A stretch of DNA of 64,000 nt from positions 62,001-126,000 of the forward strand of contig JAAWDH010000041.1 of assembly GCA_022793675.1 (NCBI GenBank), given 5' to 3'. The stretch's first letter is position 1. Every line of letters begins with the position of its first letter. A model generated the notes under the pieces. That model saw nothing but the letters and a program-made list of their open reading frames with translations, had not been told where the DNA came from and made no database searches. The DNA comes from Oscillospiraceae bacterium. Lineage in GTDB: Bacteria > Bacillota > Clostridia > Oscillospirales > Ruminococcaceae. The translations under genes were made by a program, and so were the position numbers. Shown here in pieces: positions 8,380 to 16,643 of this stretch.

Positions 8380-10203
8380 TCAATCCACTACGTTTGTAAC
8401 GTCTTCAGCAGAACCGGTTTCAACCAGAGTATACAACTCCACAAGGCGCGTTTCATTGTTGCACCACTCATAAGTCACATTGCCTTCTTCATCGGTTAGC
8501 TTGAACTTTTTATAACCTTCAGGGAGGGTAACGATGCTTTCAGCGGAGCCAGAAACGATTTGATAATCGCGTCCACTAAAAGTGGTGTTAGATGCACTTA
8601 AGGTCGAAATGCTGTCTTCTTCAAAATCCATCCTGACCTTTGTTATTGAGGAATTTATTATTTGTGCAGTTGCATTTTCAAGATACAGATTAGACTTTAT
8701 AGAGTCTGCTTTCAAAGTAGAATTTTTAACCTCTACAGAGGGAAATGACATATCCTCAATTTGAACGATTGCTCCATCTTGAATAGATACAAGAGCTTTG
8801 TCACCATCTTCCCAATCATTGGCTTTGTACCATGAACCAAACCCTTCAAGAATAATGTTGCGGTTTATAATTAATTGATTTTTAAACGTCATACGCTTTT
8901 CTGTATGTTTGCTTAAAATAGTATCAATATTAGGATCAGCTAGCGCATCGCGGACTTCTTGTTCGCTTTTAACAGTTGCAGTTGTATTAGGCAAGGCACC
9001 TAATTTAATATTAGCACGACCATAACGGATAAGGTCTTCCACAGTAAATCCAAGTAAGGTAGTGCTTTTTCCATCTTCTGATATTTTTAATTGTAATTTA
9101 ATGCGGTCAATACCTATTTCAAAATTTCCAAAGATAACTGTTATAACTCCTGTTTCTTCATTTTTCTCAACTTTCTGTAACGATGCTAATACCCAACCAT
9201 AATCTGATGTTTCATCTTCTGGATAATAATACATACTACCGAAAATTTTTGATATATCTTGAGATAGCCCGCTAACAGATATAGTCATAATCCTCAAACC
9301 ATTTATTTTAATACATTGACTAACATATGTCCGCCCAAGATAGAAAGAATCACCCCAATAATAACCTTCATTAGGTATAAATACAATACCTTCTGCAATT
9401 TCATTATAGGTGCCATTTTCTACATAAAATTCATACTTTTGGCCCGTAGACGAACCGCCGCCTGACGAGCCGCCAGTATTACCACCTGTCGAGCCACCAC
9501 CAGTCGACCCTCCGCCTGCAGAACCGCTGCTGGAGCTGCCTCCGCCGCCGGTCGAGCCGCCGCCGCCAGCTGAGCTGCTGCTTTCAGAAGGCGTTACCGT
9601 TTTCCCTGTCGTATCAAAGGCTTTTTCCGCGGCAGGCTTACGATAGCCGGTCGCTTCGCCGGTTTTTTCCGAGAATTTGTAAGCCTGGCCGTCGATTTCG
9701 ACGGTGCCAGTGACCATCGCGCCGTCATCGTTCAGATAGTAGGTCTTTCCATCGACCTGGATCAAACCGGTCTGCATCTCGCCGGAATCCTGCAGAAAAT
9801 ATTTTTCCTTGCCGACGGTCACCCAGCCTTTTGCCATCGCGCCGGTGGCGGGCGCCATATAGAACCATTCGTCATTCGACTTCACCCAGCCGCTGCTCAT
9901 CGCCCCGCTGGACTTCAGGTGGTACCATTCCCCCTCGATTCTCTGCCAGCCGGTTTTCATCGCGCCGCTGCTGTCCAAATAATACCATTTTCCAGCATCT
10001 TTGACCCATCCGGTCTGCATCGTCCCGTTCTGGTCAAAAAAATACCAGCGCCCGTCGATCTGCTTCCAGCCGGTCTGAAGGACGCCGTTTTCTGACCACT
10101 GCCAGCTGCCGGATTCATCTTTCTGCCAGACCGCCGAAACGCTTGCGGGCACCGAAACTGCTACTGCAACTGCCAGCAATGCTGCCAATAACCTTTTTTT
10201 CAT
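8380..10203 (-). CDS. Secreted cell-wall/choline-binding-repeat protein
   Basis: 607 residues. The frame is open further upstream, but MKKRLLAALLAVAVAVSVPASVSA is a signal peptide with GGGAGG ahead of it, so the ATG at 10203 is the start. After cleavage there are about seven CW/glucan-binding repeats of about 20 residues (GTMQTGWVKDAGKWYYLD type), then a Gly/Ser-rich linker near residues 205-250, then about 350 residues without a clear family assignment. Its end (residues 460-590) has short alternating strands with Asn and Ser turns (FKNQLIINRNIILEGFG), suggesting beta-helix. It should attach non-covalently to wall polymer. Base composition drops sharply after the linker (8400-9450 is AT-rich), which suggests a transferred C-terminal module joined to native repeats. 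Confidence 0.8.
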   Translation of the reverse strand: MKKRLLAALLAVAVAVSVPASVSAVWQKDESGSWQWSENGVLQTGWKQIDGRWYFFDQNGTMQTGWVKDAGKWYYLDSSGAMKTGWQRIEGEWYHLKSSGAMSSGWVKSNDEWFYMAPATGAMAKGWVTVGKEKYFLQDSGEMQTGLIQVDGKTYYLNDDGAMVTGTVEIDGQAYKFSEKTGEATGYRKPAAEKAFDTTGKTVTPSESSSSAGGGGSTGGGGSSSSGSAGGGSTGGGSTGGNTGGSSGGGSSTGQKYEFYVENGTYNEIAEGIVFIPNEGYYWGDSFYLGRTYVSQCIKINGLRIMTISVSGLSQDISKIFGSMYYYPEDETSDYGWVLASLQKVEKNEETGVITVIFGNFEIGIDRIKLQLKISEDGKSTTLLGFTVEDLIRYGRANIKLGALPNTTATVKSEQEVRDALADPNIDTILSKHTEKRMTFKNQLIINRNIILEGFGSWYKANDWEDGDKALVSIQDGAIVQIEDMSFPSVEVKNSTLKADSIKSNLYLENATAQIINSSITKVRMDFEEDSISTLSASNTTFSGRDYQIVSGSAESIVTLPEGYKKFKLTDEEGNVTYEWCNNETRLVELYTLVETGSAEDVTNVVD

Positions 10204-10238
10204 GTCAAAACCTCCCGATTTTCTTTGCTGCATTCCGT

Positions 10239-10382
10239 CCGAAAAGTGTACCTTTCGGTCGATTTCTTTCTGTCCTTCTGGGAAAGACCTTTGAAAGAAT
10301 TCAGCTGCTAAATCAGGAGGTTTCCGTAAATCTGTATACTCTCCACGGACAGAATCTGATGACCGAAAAGTACACCTTTCGG
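10239..10382. repeat. 144-bp element with 36-37 bp inverted ends, each end itself palindromic
   Basis: The left end (10239-10275) and the reverse complement of the right end (10347-10382) share CCGAAARGTGTACYTTTCGG, then TC, a diverged 8-9 bases and CTGTCC: about 30 matches in 36. Each 20-mer is also a hairpin, CCGAAA-N8-TTTCGG, and the right one is extended by TCTGATG/CATCAGA (10355-10392). The loops read GTGTAC and GTACAC, which are complementary. No target-site duplication is visible. It lies between the promoter at 10427-10455 and the start codon, so it is part of the leader RNA. It could be a MITE-like insertion or a structured regulatory RNA. Confidence 0.75.
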
Positions 10383-10426
10383 CAACATCAGAGCGCACTC
10401 ACCCTGCCCGGGAAATCCTTTTATTT

Positions 10427-10455
10427 ATTATACCATAGCTTTTGTGGATTTGCAA
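10427..10455 (-). promoter_or_regulatory. Promoter for the choline-binding-repeat gene
   Basis: Minus strand TTGCAA (10450-10455), 17-base spacer, perfect TATAAT (10427-10432). The predicted leader of about 215 nt includes the whole inverted-end element. Confidence 0.8.
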
Positions 10456-10525
10456 CCAATCTAAATGGTTAATAGTGAAATTTTTTCCTGCTTATTTTTG
10501 TCAATTCTGACGGTGATCTAAACAA

Positions 10526-11434
10526 TCAGCCCCAAAAGCTGCCGCCCGACGATAAAAAGGCGCGCGTGCTGGCAAAAAGTTCCTCAACGGGGCAGCCGGC
10601 GACCGTCCCGCCCAGCGCTTCTTTGAGGCTGCCGCTTTCCATCATCTGTAAAACCTCCGCCCTAGCGTTGGCGGCGGCGCTGGCTGCCGCCCAGTCCGAC
10701 AGCTGCAGCTTATGGGCAATCTGGTCCTCTGTCCGGCGACGCATATATTCCGCCTGCCTGGACATCCGCAGATCCCACCAGTCCGTGCTGTCCTCACCGC
10801 TTGTAGAAAAAGTGATCCTCCCATGGCTGAAGGACTGGGCGTTGGCAATTTCGCCGTCGGCCCCAATGGCGATAGCACGGGAACTTCTGGCGCTGATCCC
10901 TGGGATCATTGCTTCGTTGCGCAGCTGGTCAAAAGTAAACCAAGCGTCAATCCGCGCCATGATCTCCTTGGCATATGCGGGATTTTCCTCCATCCGCTTC
11001 TGGACATCGGGATGGATGACGACCGCAGTCATGCCGCTGGGAACCCCCTGCAGCGCTCGAATTTCCTTTGGGGCGGTAAATCTGCCGTCTATAGAGCCAT
11101 AGAAGGGGTTGGGGCCGCTGGGCCTCCAATTTTCCAGCTCCTTTGCCGCCGCATCTCCCTCCTGGTAAAGCAGGTAATGGGGATAGTCGTTGCGGGTGCG
11201 CCAATAGCTGCTGCTGGCGTCAAAGACATGGTAAACGACATTCCCGTATTTTTCTTTGAGCATTGATTCTAACGAAACCGCGCTGGTCCCCTCAGTTTTT
11301 TCTGCTTCAGATGCAGCGGACGCTCCAGCGGCTTTTATCGCCTTTTCCAGAAAACCGCCTGCCTGCGCGCTGGCAGTTTTTTGAGCCTGCATCCAGGCAG
11401 AATAGGGATTGATGATTCCATTTATTGTATTCAT
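10526..11434 (-). CDS. DUF6033-like protein of unknown function
   Basis: 302 residues from the ATG at 11434, which has GGAGG eight bases upstream; the TTG at 11449 has none. No signal peptide or membrane segment. The N-terminus (MNTINGIINPYSAWMQAQKT) begins like proteins that list Asn-rich short motifs, followed by an Ala-rich helix. The middle (NVVYHVFDASSSYWRTRND) and MTAVVIHPDVQKRMEENPAYAKEIMARID match my recollection of DUF6033. It is the last gene of the LytTR operon, 15 bases after the 111-codon gene. The family assignment is from memory and no activity can be inferred. Confidence 0.65.
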   Translation of the reverse strand: MNTINGIINPYSAWMQAQKTASAQAGGFLEKAIKAAGASAASEAEKTEGTSAVSLESMLKEKYGNVVYHVFDASSSYWRTRNDYPHYLLYQEGDAAAKELENWRPSGPNPFYGSIDGRFTAPKEIRALQGVPSGMTAVVIHPDVQKRMEENPAYAKEIMARIDAWFTFDQLRNEAMIPGISARSSRAIAIGADGEIANAQSFSHGRITFSTSGEDSTDWWDLRMSRQAEYMRRRTEDQIAHKLQLSDWAAASAAANARAEVLQMMESGSLKEALGGTVAGCPVEELFASTRAFLSSGGSFWG

Positions 11435-11449
11435 CTTCAGCACCTCCAA

Positions 11450-11755
11450 CTAACCCAACAGCTGTAACAAGAACGCTGCGCCTACTGCTCCGTCAAGCCC
11501 CAGCTGCTTGCGCTCCCAGAGCATCTTTTGCAGCTCCTCAAGCTTTTCCTGGCGTTCCTGCCGCAGCTCCCAAGCGTCTTTCTCATCCTGTTTCATTACC
11601 TTATCCATCGGCAGCGCCACTGCGTCCTCCCGGACGCTTTTCCGCGCAGCAGCAGCCGTCATCGCCAAGAAGCGGCTGTTGCTTCTGCCGCCCTGTATGG
11701 CGGGAAGGGATACTTTCCCCACCCTACTGGCCTGTTCAATCCGGTTCACCTTCAT
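11450..11755 (-). CDS. Uncharacterised charged protein in the LytTR operon
   Basis: About 100 residues. The ATG at 11755 overlaps the end of the kinase gene by 20 bases; AGGAG is only two bases before it but eight before the GTG two codons on, so the GTG may be the real start. The N-terminal third is basic (RIEQASRVGKVSLPAIQGGR). Residues 55-85 are a Lys/Glu-rich predicted coiled coil (ELRQERQEKLEELQKMLWER), and the end is a short hydrophobic Gly/Ala/Leu tail. I recognise no family. Its tight placement between the kinase and the DUF6033-like gene suggests a shared function. Confidence 0.7.
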   Translation of the reverse strand: MKVNRIEQASRVGKVSLPAIQGGRSNSRFLAMTAAAARKSVREDAVALPMDKVMKQDEKDAWELRQERQEKLEELQKMLWERKQLGLDGAVGAAFLLQLLG

Positions 11756-13091
11756 TGCTCCTTTCTTGCAGCAAAACTGTTGCACAAAACCGCTGGCCCT
11801 CCGTCCGGATGGTCAGCCCGCCCATATACCGTTCAGCCTCCTGCCGCACCAGCAAAAGCCCCAGCCCATGCAGCGCCGAGTCCTTTTTGGTGGAACAGGG
11901 CAGGCCCTGTTCGCCTGGAAGGATTTTCCCATCAAAAGGGTTTTGGGCCTCAATCAGGAAAAAGCGTCCCTTCCGGCAGCCGGAAAGAGTCGCCTCCCGG
12001 CGCTCTGGCGGCAATTTTTCACAAGCTTCCAAAGCGTTTTGCAAAAGGTTATCTAGAATAATCCCTAGGCTAAAGGGATCGTACCCTGCATTGGATGGGA
12101 AATGAACGGCGACTTTTAAAAAGGTCTGCTGACTGGCGGCTTGGCGCTGCCTGCTGCCGACCACCGCATCCAAGACGGCGTTCCCAGTCTGGACTGTCGG
12201 AGACGGAGCTTCCCCCTGTTCCCCGAGCTTTGCCAGGTACTGTTTCAAAGCGCCGTACTCTTCAGCCGCCGCCAGTCCCTGCAGCACCGCAAGATGGCTG
12301 CGGAACTGATGCTGTTCTTGGCGAAGGCTATTGTAGGATTCTTCTGCGCAGGCAAGCCGTTCGGCAATATCCGCCGCCTTAACCCGCTTCAGCTGTTCCT
12401 GCTGCAACGCAACCGCCCGCTGTCTGGCGGCGACAGCAAGCAGGCTGCCGCAGATAAAAAGCCCCGCCATCAGCGGCACCAGCGCCAGGAAAACCGGGTG
12501 TGCGCCGTAAAGCTCATAAACCGCCCCGTCCCGCACCTCAAACAGCAGCTTCGCCACCATATTGCCAAACAGGATCCCCAATGCTGGGACGAGACAAAGC
12601 CCAGCCACCGCACTGGGGCCCAAAGCCAGCGGCCCCTTTGCCAACCTGCGCCTGAAAAGCCATAAAAACAGGACTAGAAAAGCCAGATACCCGCCCAGCA
12701 GCAGCGAAACATTTCCCGCCGCCGCCCGGTAAATAACCGCAGGGTTATCAGGAGGAGGCTGCCGCCCCGCCAGATAAGAAAGGCAGCCCGCCGTCACCGC
12801 AGCAGCGCTCTTGGCGCTGTAAAAAAGCGCTACCGCCAGCATCCCTGCTGCACGGTTAAGCCCCAGCTTTCCAGCCGCCAGCGCCAGCATCAGCAAAACC
12901 AACGGCAGCGAAACCATCCTGCCGCCGCTGATGAAACAGCAAGCCAGGTACCCGCAGCCGGCAGCAAGCAGCCGCCCCACCGTCCTTTTCTCGAAAAAAG
13001 CAGAGACAAACGCCGTGAAGCCTACTCCCGACAGCACCGGCACAAACCCGCTTACCAGCCGGCCGAAAAGTAAAAACTCCCCTTCAGCCAT
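11736..13091 (-). CDS. AgrC-like membrane sensor histidine kinase
   Basis: 451 residues. The N-terminal half (about 1-235) has six to seven hydrophobic segments. A coiled linker leads to HQFRSHLAVL near residue 262, which aligns with the HDxxNHL phosphoacceptor box of the AgrC/CitA-type HPK10 kinases, with Gln in place of the usual Asp. The N-box is ILDNLLQNALEAC and the G-box HGLGLLLVRQ, a GHKL ATPase. It overlaps the upstream response regulator by 8 bases, so the two are translationally coupled. HPK10 kinases usually sense peptides, but no AgrB or AgrD-like gene is present here, so the signal is unknown. Confidence 0.88.
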   Translation of the reverse strand: MAEGEFLLFGRLVSGFVPVLSGVGFTAFVSAFFEKRTVGRLLAAGCGYLACCFISGGRMVSLPLVLLMLALAAGKLGLNRAAGMLAVALFYSAKSAAAVTAGCLSYLAGRQPPPDNPAVIYRAAAGNVSLLLGGYLAFLVLFLWLFRRRLAKGPLALGPSAVAGLCLVPALGILFGNMVAKLLFEVRDGAVYELYGAHPVFLALVPLMAGLFICGSLLAVAARQRAVALQQEQLKRVKAADIAERLACAEESYNSLRQEQHQFRSHLAVLQGLAAAEEYGALKQYLAKLGEQGEAPSPTVQTGNAVLDAVVGSRQRQAASQQTFLKVAVHFPSNAGYDPFSLGIILDNLLQNALEACEKLPPERREATLSGCRKGRFFLIEAQNPFDGKILPGEQGLPCSTKKDSALHGLGLLLVRQEAERYMGGLTIRTEGQRFCATVLLQERSNEGEPD

Positions 13092-13794
13092 TGCCGCCCT
13101 CCCGGCGCAGGAATTCCGTATAGGCTTCTACAAAAGCCGGGTAACGGTGTTTGGCAAGGGGAAGCTTTTCGCCGTTTTTCAGCACAACCTCGCTGTGGCT
13201 GTAGGCCTGGATATGCCATAAGCTCACCAGGTAACCCTTATGGATACGGAAAAACTGCCCCTCAAGCTCGGCTTCCAGCACCTTCAGCCGGGTGTAGCTG
13301 CTAAGCATCTCCCCCTGCATATGTACCACCGCCCGATGGTTGCTCCCCTCGATATAGCGGATATCCCGGATGGGGATGGTACGGCTGAGGCTGCCAAGCC
13401 GCAGCGTTAGCATACGCCCGGCGTCTTTCCCAGCAAGCCGGCTTTGGGCCCTGGCAAAGACTTCGGCAAAACGCCGCTCGTCAATCGGCTTGAGCAGGTA
13501 CTGGAAAGCCCCTACGTCAAAGGCATCGGACACATACTCTGGATGCCCGGTGACAAACACAACCAGCGGCCTTTCCCCGCCGCGCTGCCGCAGCTTCCGC
13601 GCCAGCGCTATCCCGTCCGGCTCGCTGCCAAGGCCGATATCCAAAATCACCAAATCGGCATCAGCGCCTCGCAGCAGGCACTCCGCCGCCGAAGCGCAGC
13701 CTGATACCTGCCAGCCGGGGGCTTGTTCCTTAACCAGCCTTTCCAGGTATTCCCGAACCTCCTTCTCATCTTCACAGATTACTGCTTTTGGCAT
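13084..13794 (-). CDS. LytTR-family response regulator
   Basis: 236 residues from the ATG at 13794, with GAGGGG six bases upstream; two earlier in-frame ATGs lack spacing. A receiver domain has the acidic pair after AVICEDE and the phospho-Asp in LVILDIGLG, and Lys in LLKPID. The C-terminal LytTR DNA-binding domain spans about 135-236 (IPIRDIRYIEGSNHRAVVHM, FFRIHKGYLVSLWHI). The pair forms a two-component system with the overlapping kinase. Targets are unknown. An 11-bp palindrome sits 28 bases upstream of the start. Confidence 0.92.
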   Translation of the reverse strand: MPKAVICEDEKEVREYLERLVKEQAPGWQVSGCASAAECLLRGADADLVILDIGLGSEPDGIALARKLRQRGGERPLVVFVTGHPEYVSDAFDVGAFQYLLKPIDERRFAEVFARAQSRLAGKDAGRMLTLRLGSLSRTIPIRDIRYIEGSNHRAVVHMQGEMLSSYTRLKVLEAELEGQFFRIHKGYLVSLWHIQAYSHSEVVLKNGEKLPLAKHRYPAFVEAYTEFLRREGGNG

Positions 13795-13822
13795 ATCCAT
13801 CCCCTCAATCCTCATTATCAGA

Positions 13823-13852
13823 CGCCATAGCGCCGGTAAAAGCGCTATGGCG
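13823..13852. promoter_or_regulatory. Perfect 11-bp inverted repeat before the LytTR operon
   Basis: CGCCATAGCGC and GCGCTATGGCG flank an 8-base loop. No T tract follows in either direction, so it is unlikely to be a terminator. It may be an operator or a leader hairpin of the response-regulator operon. Confidence 0.6.
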
Positions 13853-13890
13853 CAACTGGACAGTTTTTAATCGTAACTAACCTTCCAAAA

Positions 13891-13983
13891 TACGGGAATA
13901 CGACGCTTTCTGAAGAAAGCTTAGCAAAGACTTTTCATCGCCCGGGTACCCGTCAGTACAACTTTACACGCCTACTGCGTCGG
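13891..13983 (+). repeat. 92-bp dispersed repeat, copy A
   Basis: Begins TACGGGAATACGACGC, contains hairpin GCTTTC-TGAA-GAAAGC, the block TTAGCAAAGACTTTTCATCG, a variable middle and ends CGCCTACTGCGTCGG. The ends CGACGC and GCGTCG are complementary. Lies between the LytTR operon and the NUDIX gene. Confidence 0.9.
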
Positions 13984-14065
13984 TAACACTGACCAGCCGC
14001 GACATCCCATGCAATGTTTTTCATCCACAAGCCGCCGAGCGGAGCCAGGCGGCAAACGCGAACTG

Positions 14066-14608
14066 TCAGCGGACACAGCCCGCCCGCCGAGCGGGGCCAG
14101 CTTCATGCAGCAGCCGGTCAAAATTTTGACGGTAAGGGGCCAGGTGGGCCGCCGTCGAAGGGGCAAGTTCCCCTGTGGCAATCATCTGGTCAAAGCGCGT
14201 TCCCGACACCCAGGCAACATCGCAGGTTTCGCCGGGCTGAAGACGAATTTCCGCCAGCTCTGCATCGCGATAAAGCATATAATCGTGGCAAAGGTAGGGT
14301 GGGGAAACCGTCTCCCCTACCAGCATAAGCTCTTCCGGACGGGCGGTAAGGCCGGTTTCCTCAAAAAGCTCGCGGGCGGCAGCTTCTTTAAGGGACTCGC
14401 CAGCCTTGACATGGCCGCCGGTATTTTCCCAGAGATTGGGGGCAAAGCGTTTTTCTGGAGAACGACGGGTGAGCAGGATTTCTTGGCTGCTGTTGACCAC
14501 CCATACCCCGACAACCTGCAAAAACTCCCCTGGCTGCGGCGTAACGCCGTGTTCGCAGGTTTTGCCCAGCAGGCGGCCCTGTTCGTCGTAAAGGTCGTGA
14601 AGTTCCAT
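14066..14608 (-). CDS. NUDIX hydrolase
   Basis: 180 residues. The NUDIX box is complete, Gly65 to Leu87: GHVKAGE, seven residues, then RELFEETGL, exactly GX5EX7REUXEEXGU. The opening ELHDLYDEQGRLLGKT resembles the IDI/Nudix branch that acts on isoprenoid-like or unknown pyrophosphates, but substrate cannot be assigned. It follows the alpha/beta hydrolase by 15 bases and rlmD further upstream, so the three form one operon. The last 15 residues are basic and extend past the normal fold. Confidence 0.9.
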   Translation of the reverse strand: MELHDLYDEQGRLLGKTCEHGVTPQPGEFLQVVGVWVVNSSQEILLTRRSPEKRFAPNLWENTGGHVKAGESLKEAAARELFEETGLTARPEELMLVGETVSPPYLCHDYMLYRDAELAEIRLQPGETCDVAWVSGTRFDQMIATGELAPSTAAHLAPYRQNFDRLLHEAGPARRAGCVR

Positions 14609-14623
14609 GATTTTTCCTCCAAT

Positions 14624-15376
14624 CTATCGTTTCAGCGCTGATACTTGACGGATCATTTGACAAAATTCCTGCCGAAGCAGCTGCCTATCCGCCGGCGAAT
14701 AATAAAAATGGCCGGATGTTTGCAGCGTCTTTACAGACACGCGAGCATTCCCCTCGAAAAATTTACCGGATTGAGGCGAAACCATTTCGTCCTGTAAAGA
14801 CAGGTAGACTTGCGACGGAACAGCGAGCTGTTTGGCAAGCGGCCGGACACTTTTCACTTCCGAAAATAATTCCAAGTAGCGCGGGGCCCAGCCAAAATAA
14901 CGCAAAAGGTTTTTCTCCAGTTTAATGCTGCAGGCGCGCTGGGCCGCCAGCATCCGTTCATCGTTAGGCTGGATATTCCCCAAAAAGACTGACCAGGTAG
15001 TTTTTAATAACATGGGCGTGAGATGGATTTTAAGGGGCGTGTTGAGCAGAAAAAGTGCGGCAACTTGGTTCTCTGCCGCCTCCTGCATCGCAAAAAGCGT
15101 CCCCATCGAATGCGCTGCAATTACTACCTGGCTGTAAGAGGACAGCAACAGACGCAGCGCATCGTGTACCTGCCGCTTCCACCTGGCCATAGAAGCCGCC
15201 GAAAAATCCCGCACGCCTCTGCCGTGCCCCAAAAGCAGCATATTGTGGACCGACCAATCAGGCGGGACAAGCGGGATAAGAGGGGCAAAATGCGCCGGCG
15301 TTCCCAGAATGCCATGGACAAACAAAATGGCGGTATCTGCGCCTTTGACATAGCGGATATAAGGATTATCAGGCAT
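14624..15376 (-). CDS. Alpha/beta hydrolase
   Basis: 250 residues from the ATG at 15376, which overlaps the rlmD stop by 8 bases (the frame is open further upstream inside rlmD, but that is only a shadow). The oxyanion loop HGILG is at 21, the nucleophile elbow AHSMG puts Ser at 90, and DEMVSP and SGHFYYS supply the acid and His. A His51-Gly-Arg-Gly loop is typical of carboxylesterase/lysophospholipase-type members. Cytoplasmic; the substrate is unknown. Confidence 0.85.
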   Translation of the reverse strand: MPDNPYIRYVKGADTAILFVHGILGTPAHFAPLIPLVPPDWSVHNMLLLGHGRGVRDFSAASMARWKRQVHDALRLLLSSYSQVVIAAHSMGTLFAMQEAAENQVAALFLLNTPLKIHLTPMLLKTTWSVFLGNIQPNDERMLAAQRACSIKLEKNLLRYFGWAPRYLELFSEVKSVRPLAKQLAVPSQVYLSLQDEMVSPQSGKFFEGNARVSVKTLQTSGHFYYSPADRQLLRQEFCQMIRQVSALKR

Positions 15377-16631
15377 AGGGGGCTTTCCCTTTCTTTTGCA
15401 GCAGTACGGCGCATTCGATGTGATGCGTCCAGGGGAACATATCCACCGGCTGCATCTTTTTGACCTGGTAACCGCCGCGAACCAACGCCTGCAAATCCCT
15501 CGCCAAGGTTTCGGGATTGCAGGAAATGTAGACGATTTTTTCCGGCGACAGTTTAATAGCTGCCTCCAAAAACTTCCGGCTGCTTCCAGCACGGGGCGGA
15601 TCCATCAGCAGCAAGTCGGCGCTGCCGCCGTCATCGGCAAATTTTTGCAGATAGTCCCCCGCATCGGCACAGACAAAATGGATGTTGCTAATCTGGTTCA
15701 GCTTTGCGTTTTGCTGGGCGTCCCGCACTGCCGCTGGGTTATTTTCAATGCCCAGTACCTCCCCTGCCTGCCCTGCGGCGATCAGCCCGATAGTGCCGAT
15801 ACCGCAGTAGGCGTCGATAACCCGCTCGCCGCCCTGAAGGTCGGCAAAACCCATTGCTTTATTATAGAGAAGGGCGGCCCCTTTGGCGTTGACTTGGTAA
15901 AAAGAACGGGGGGAGATGCGGAAAACCAGCCCGCAAAGCCTGTCCTCAATATAGCCGCGTCCAAAAAGGGTTTCCTCATGGCCCGTGATGGTCAGTTCGA
16001 TGTCGGAATCGTTGACGGCATAAACCAGCGTGGTGATTTCAGGATGCGCTTTCAGCAAAGCTTTGGCGAAATTCGCCTTATGGGGAAATGCCGGCGACGC
16101 CCCTACCAGCACAACCATCAGCTCGCCGGTGCCTTCCGCCTTCCTCACGAGCAGATGGCGGAAAAAGCCCCGGTCAGATGCGGCATCATAGGGGGTGAGC
16201 TTAAAAGCGGGAAGCAGCCTGCGCACCGTCGCGGCAATTTTAGCGGCGGCGGGATCTTCCAGCATACAGCTGTCGGTGACGGCGATCCGCCTTTCCTTGG
16301 CCTGCCAGACGCCAGAAACGGTTTTGCCGCCGCGAGTACAGCCAAAAGCCACCTGCATCTTATTGCGGTAATGGGTCGGATCATCCATTCCAAGGATAAA
16401 TGGGAGACGACCGTAACGCCCCAGCATTTTTTGCAGCTGGGACTGTTTCCAGCGCAGCTGGTCAATGTAAGGGAGGTTCTGCATTTGGCAGCCGCCGCAT
16501 TTTTTATAAATGCCGCAGGGCGGCGTCCAAGCTTTCTTTTCCGGCTCGGCTGGATGAGCTGGACGAGATTTTTTAAGGGCTTCATAAAAGGGGAGGCCGT
16601 CATTTTTCGACGGACGCGGAGATCTGGGCAT
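15369..16631 (-). CDS. rlmD: 23S rRNA (uracil-C5)-methyltransferase, RlmD/RumA type
   Basis: 420 residues from the ATG at 16631 (AAAGGA nine bases upstream). Cys39, Cys45 and Cys48 in CGIYKKCGGC supply the iron-sulfur cluster. The SAM site is around VIDAYCGIGTIGL, and LLMDPPRAGSS and YISCNPETLARDL are the conserved blocks, the last with the catalytic Cys. No N-terminal TRAM domain is visible: the protein starts almost directly at the cluster, as in the shorter firmicute RlmCD-like forms. The precise uracil methylated (U747 or U1939) cannot be decided from sequence. Confidence 0.9.
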   Translation of the reverse strand: MPRSPRPSKNDGLPFYEALKKSRPAHPAEPEKKAWTPPCGIYKKCGGCQMQNLPYIDQLRWKQSQLQKMLGRYGRLPFILGMDDPTHYRNKMQVAFGCTRGGKTVSGVWQAKERRIAVTDSCMLEDPAAAKIAATVRRLLPAFKLTPYDAASDRGFFRHLLVRKAEGTGELMVVLVGASPAFPHKANFAKALLKAHPEITTLVYAVNDSDIELTITGHEETLFGRGYIEDRLCGLVFRISPRSFYQVNAKGAALLYNKAMGFADLQGGERVIDAYCGIGTIGLIAAGQAGEVLGIENNPAAVRDAQQNAKLNQISNIHFVCADAGDYLQKFADDGGSADLLLMDPPRAGSSRKFLEAAIKLSPEKIVYISCNPETLARDLQALVRGGYQVKKMQPVDMFPWTHHIECAVLLQKKGKAPYA

Positions 16632-16643
16632 ATTCAAAAATCC

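Noticed and set aside
10239-10382. Target-site duplication around the inverted-end element.
   Set aside because: Sequences on the two sides do not match over 3 or more bases, so mobility is unproven.
10204-10398. Extension of the choline-binding-repeat protein by 65 residues.
   Set aside because: The upstream part crosses the inverted-end element and has no ribosome site; the signal peptide starts at the ATG at 10203.
13972-14181. Short frame between copy A of the repeat and the NUDIX gene.
   Set aside because: It overlaps the end of the NUDIX gene, has no ribosome site and matches no family.
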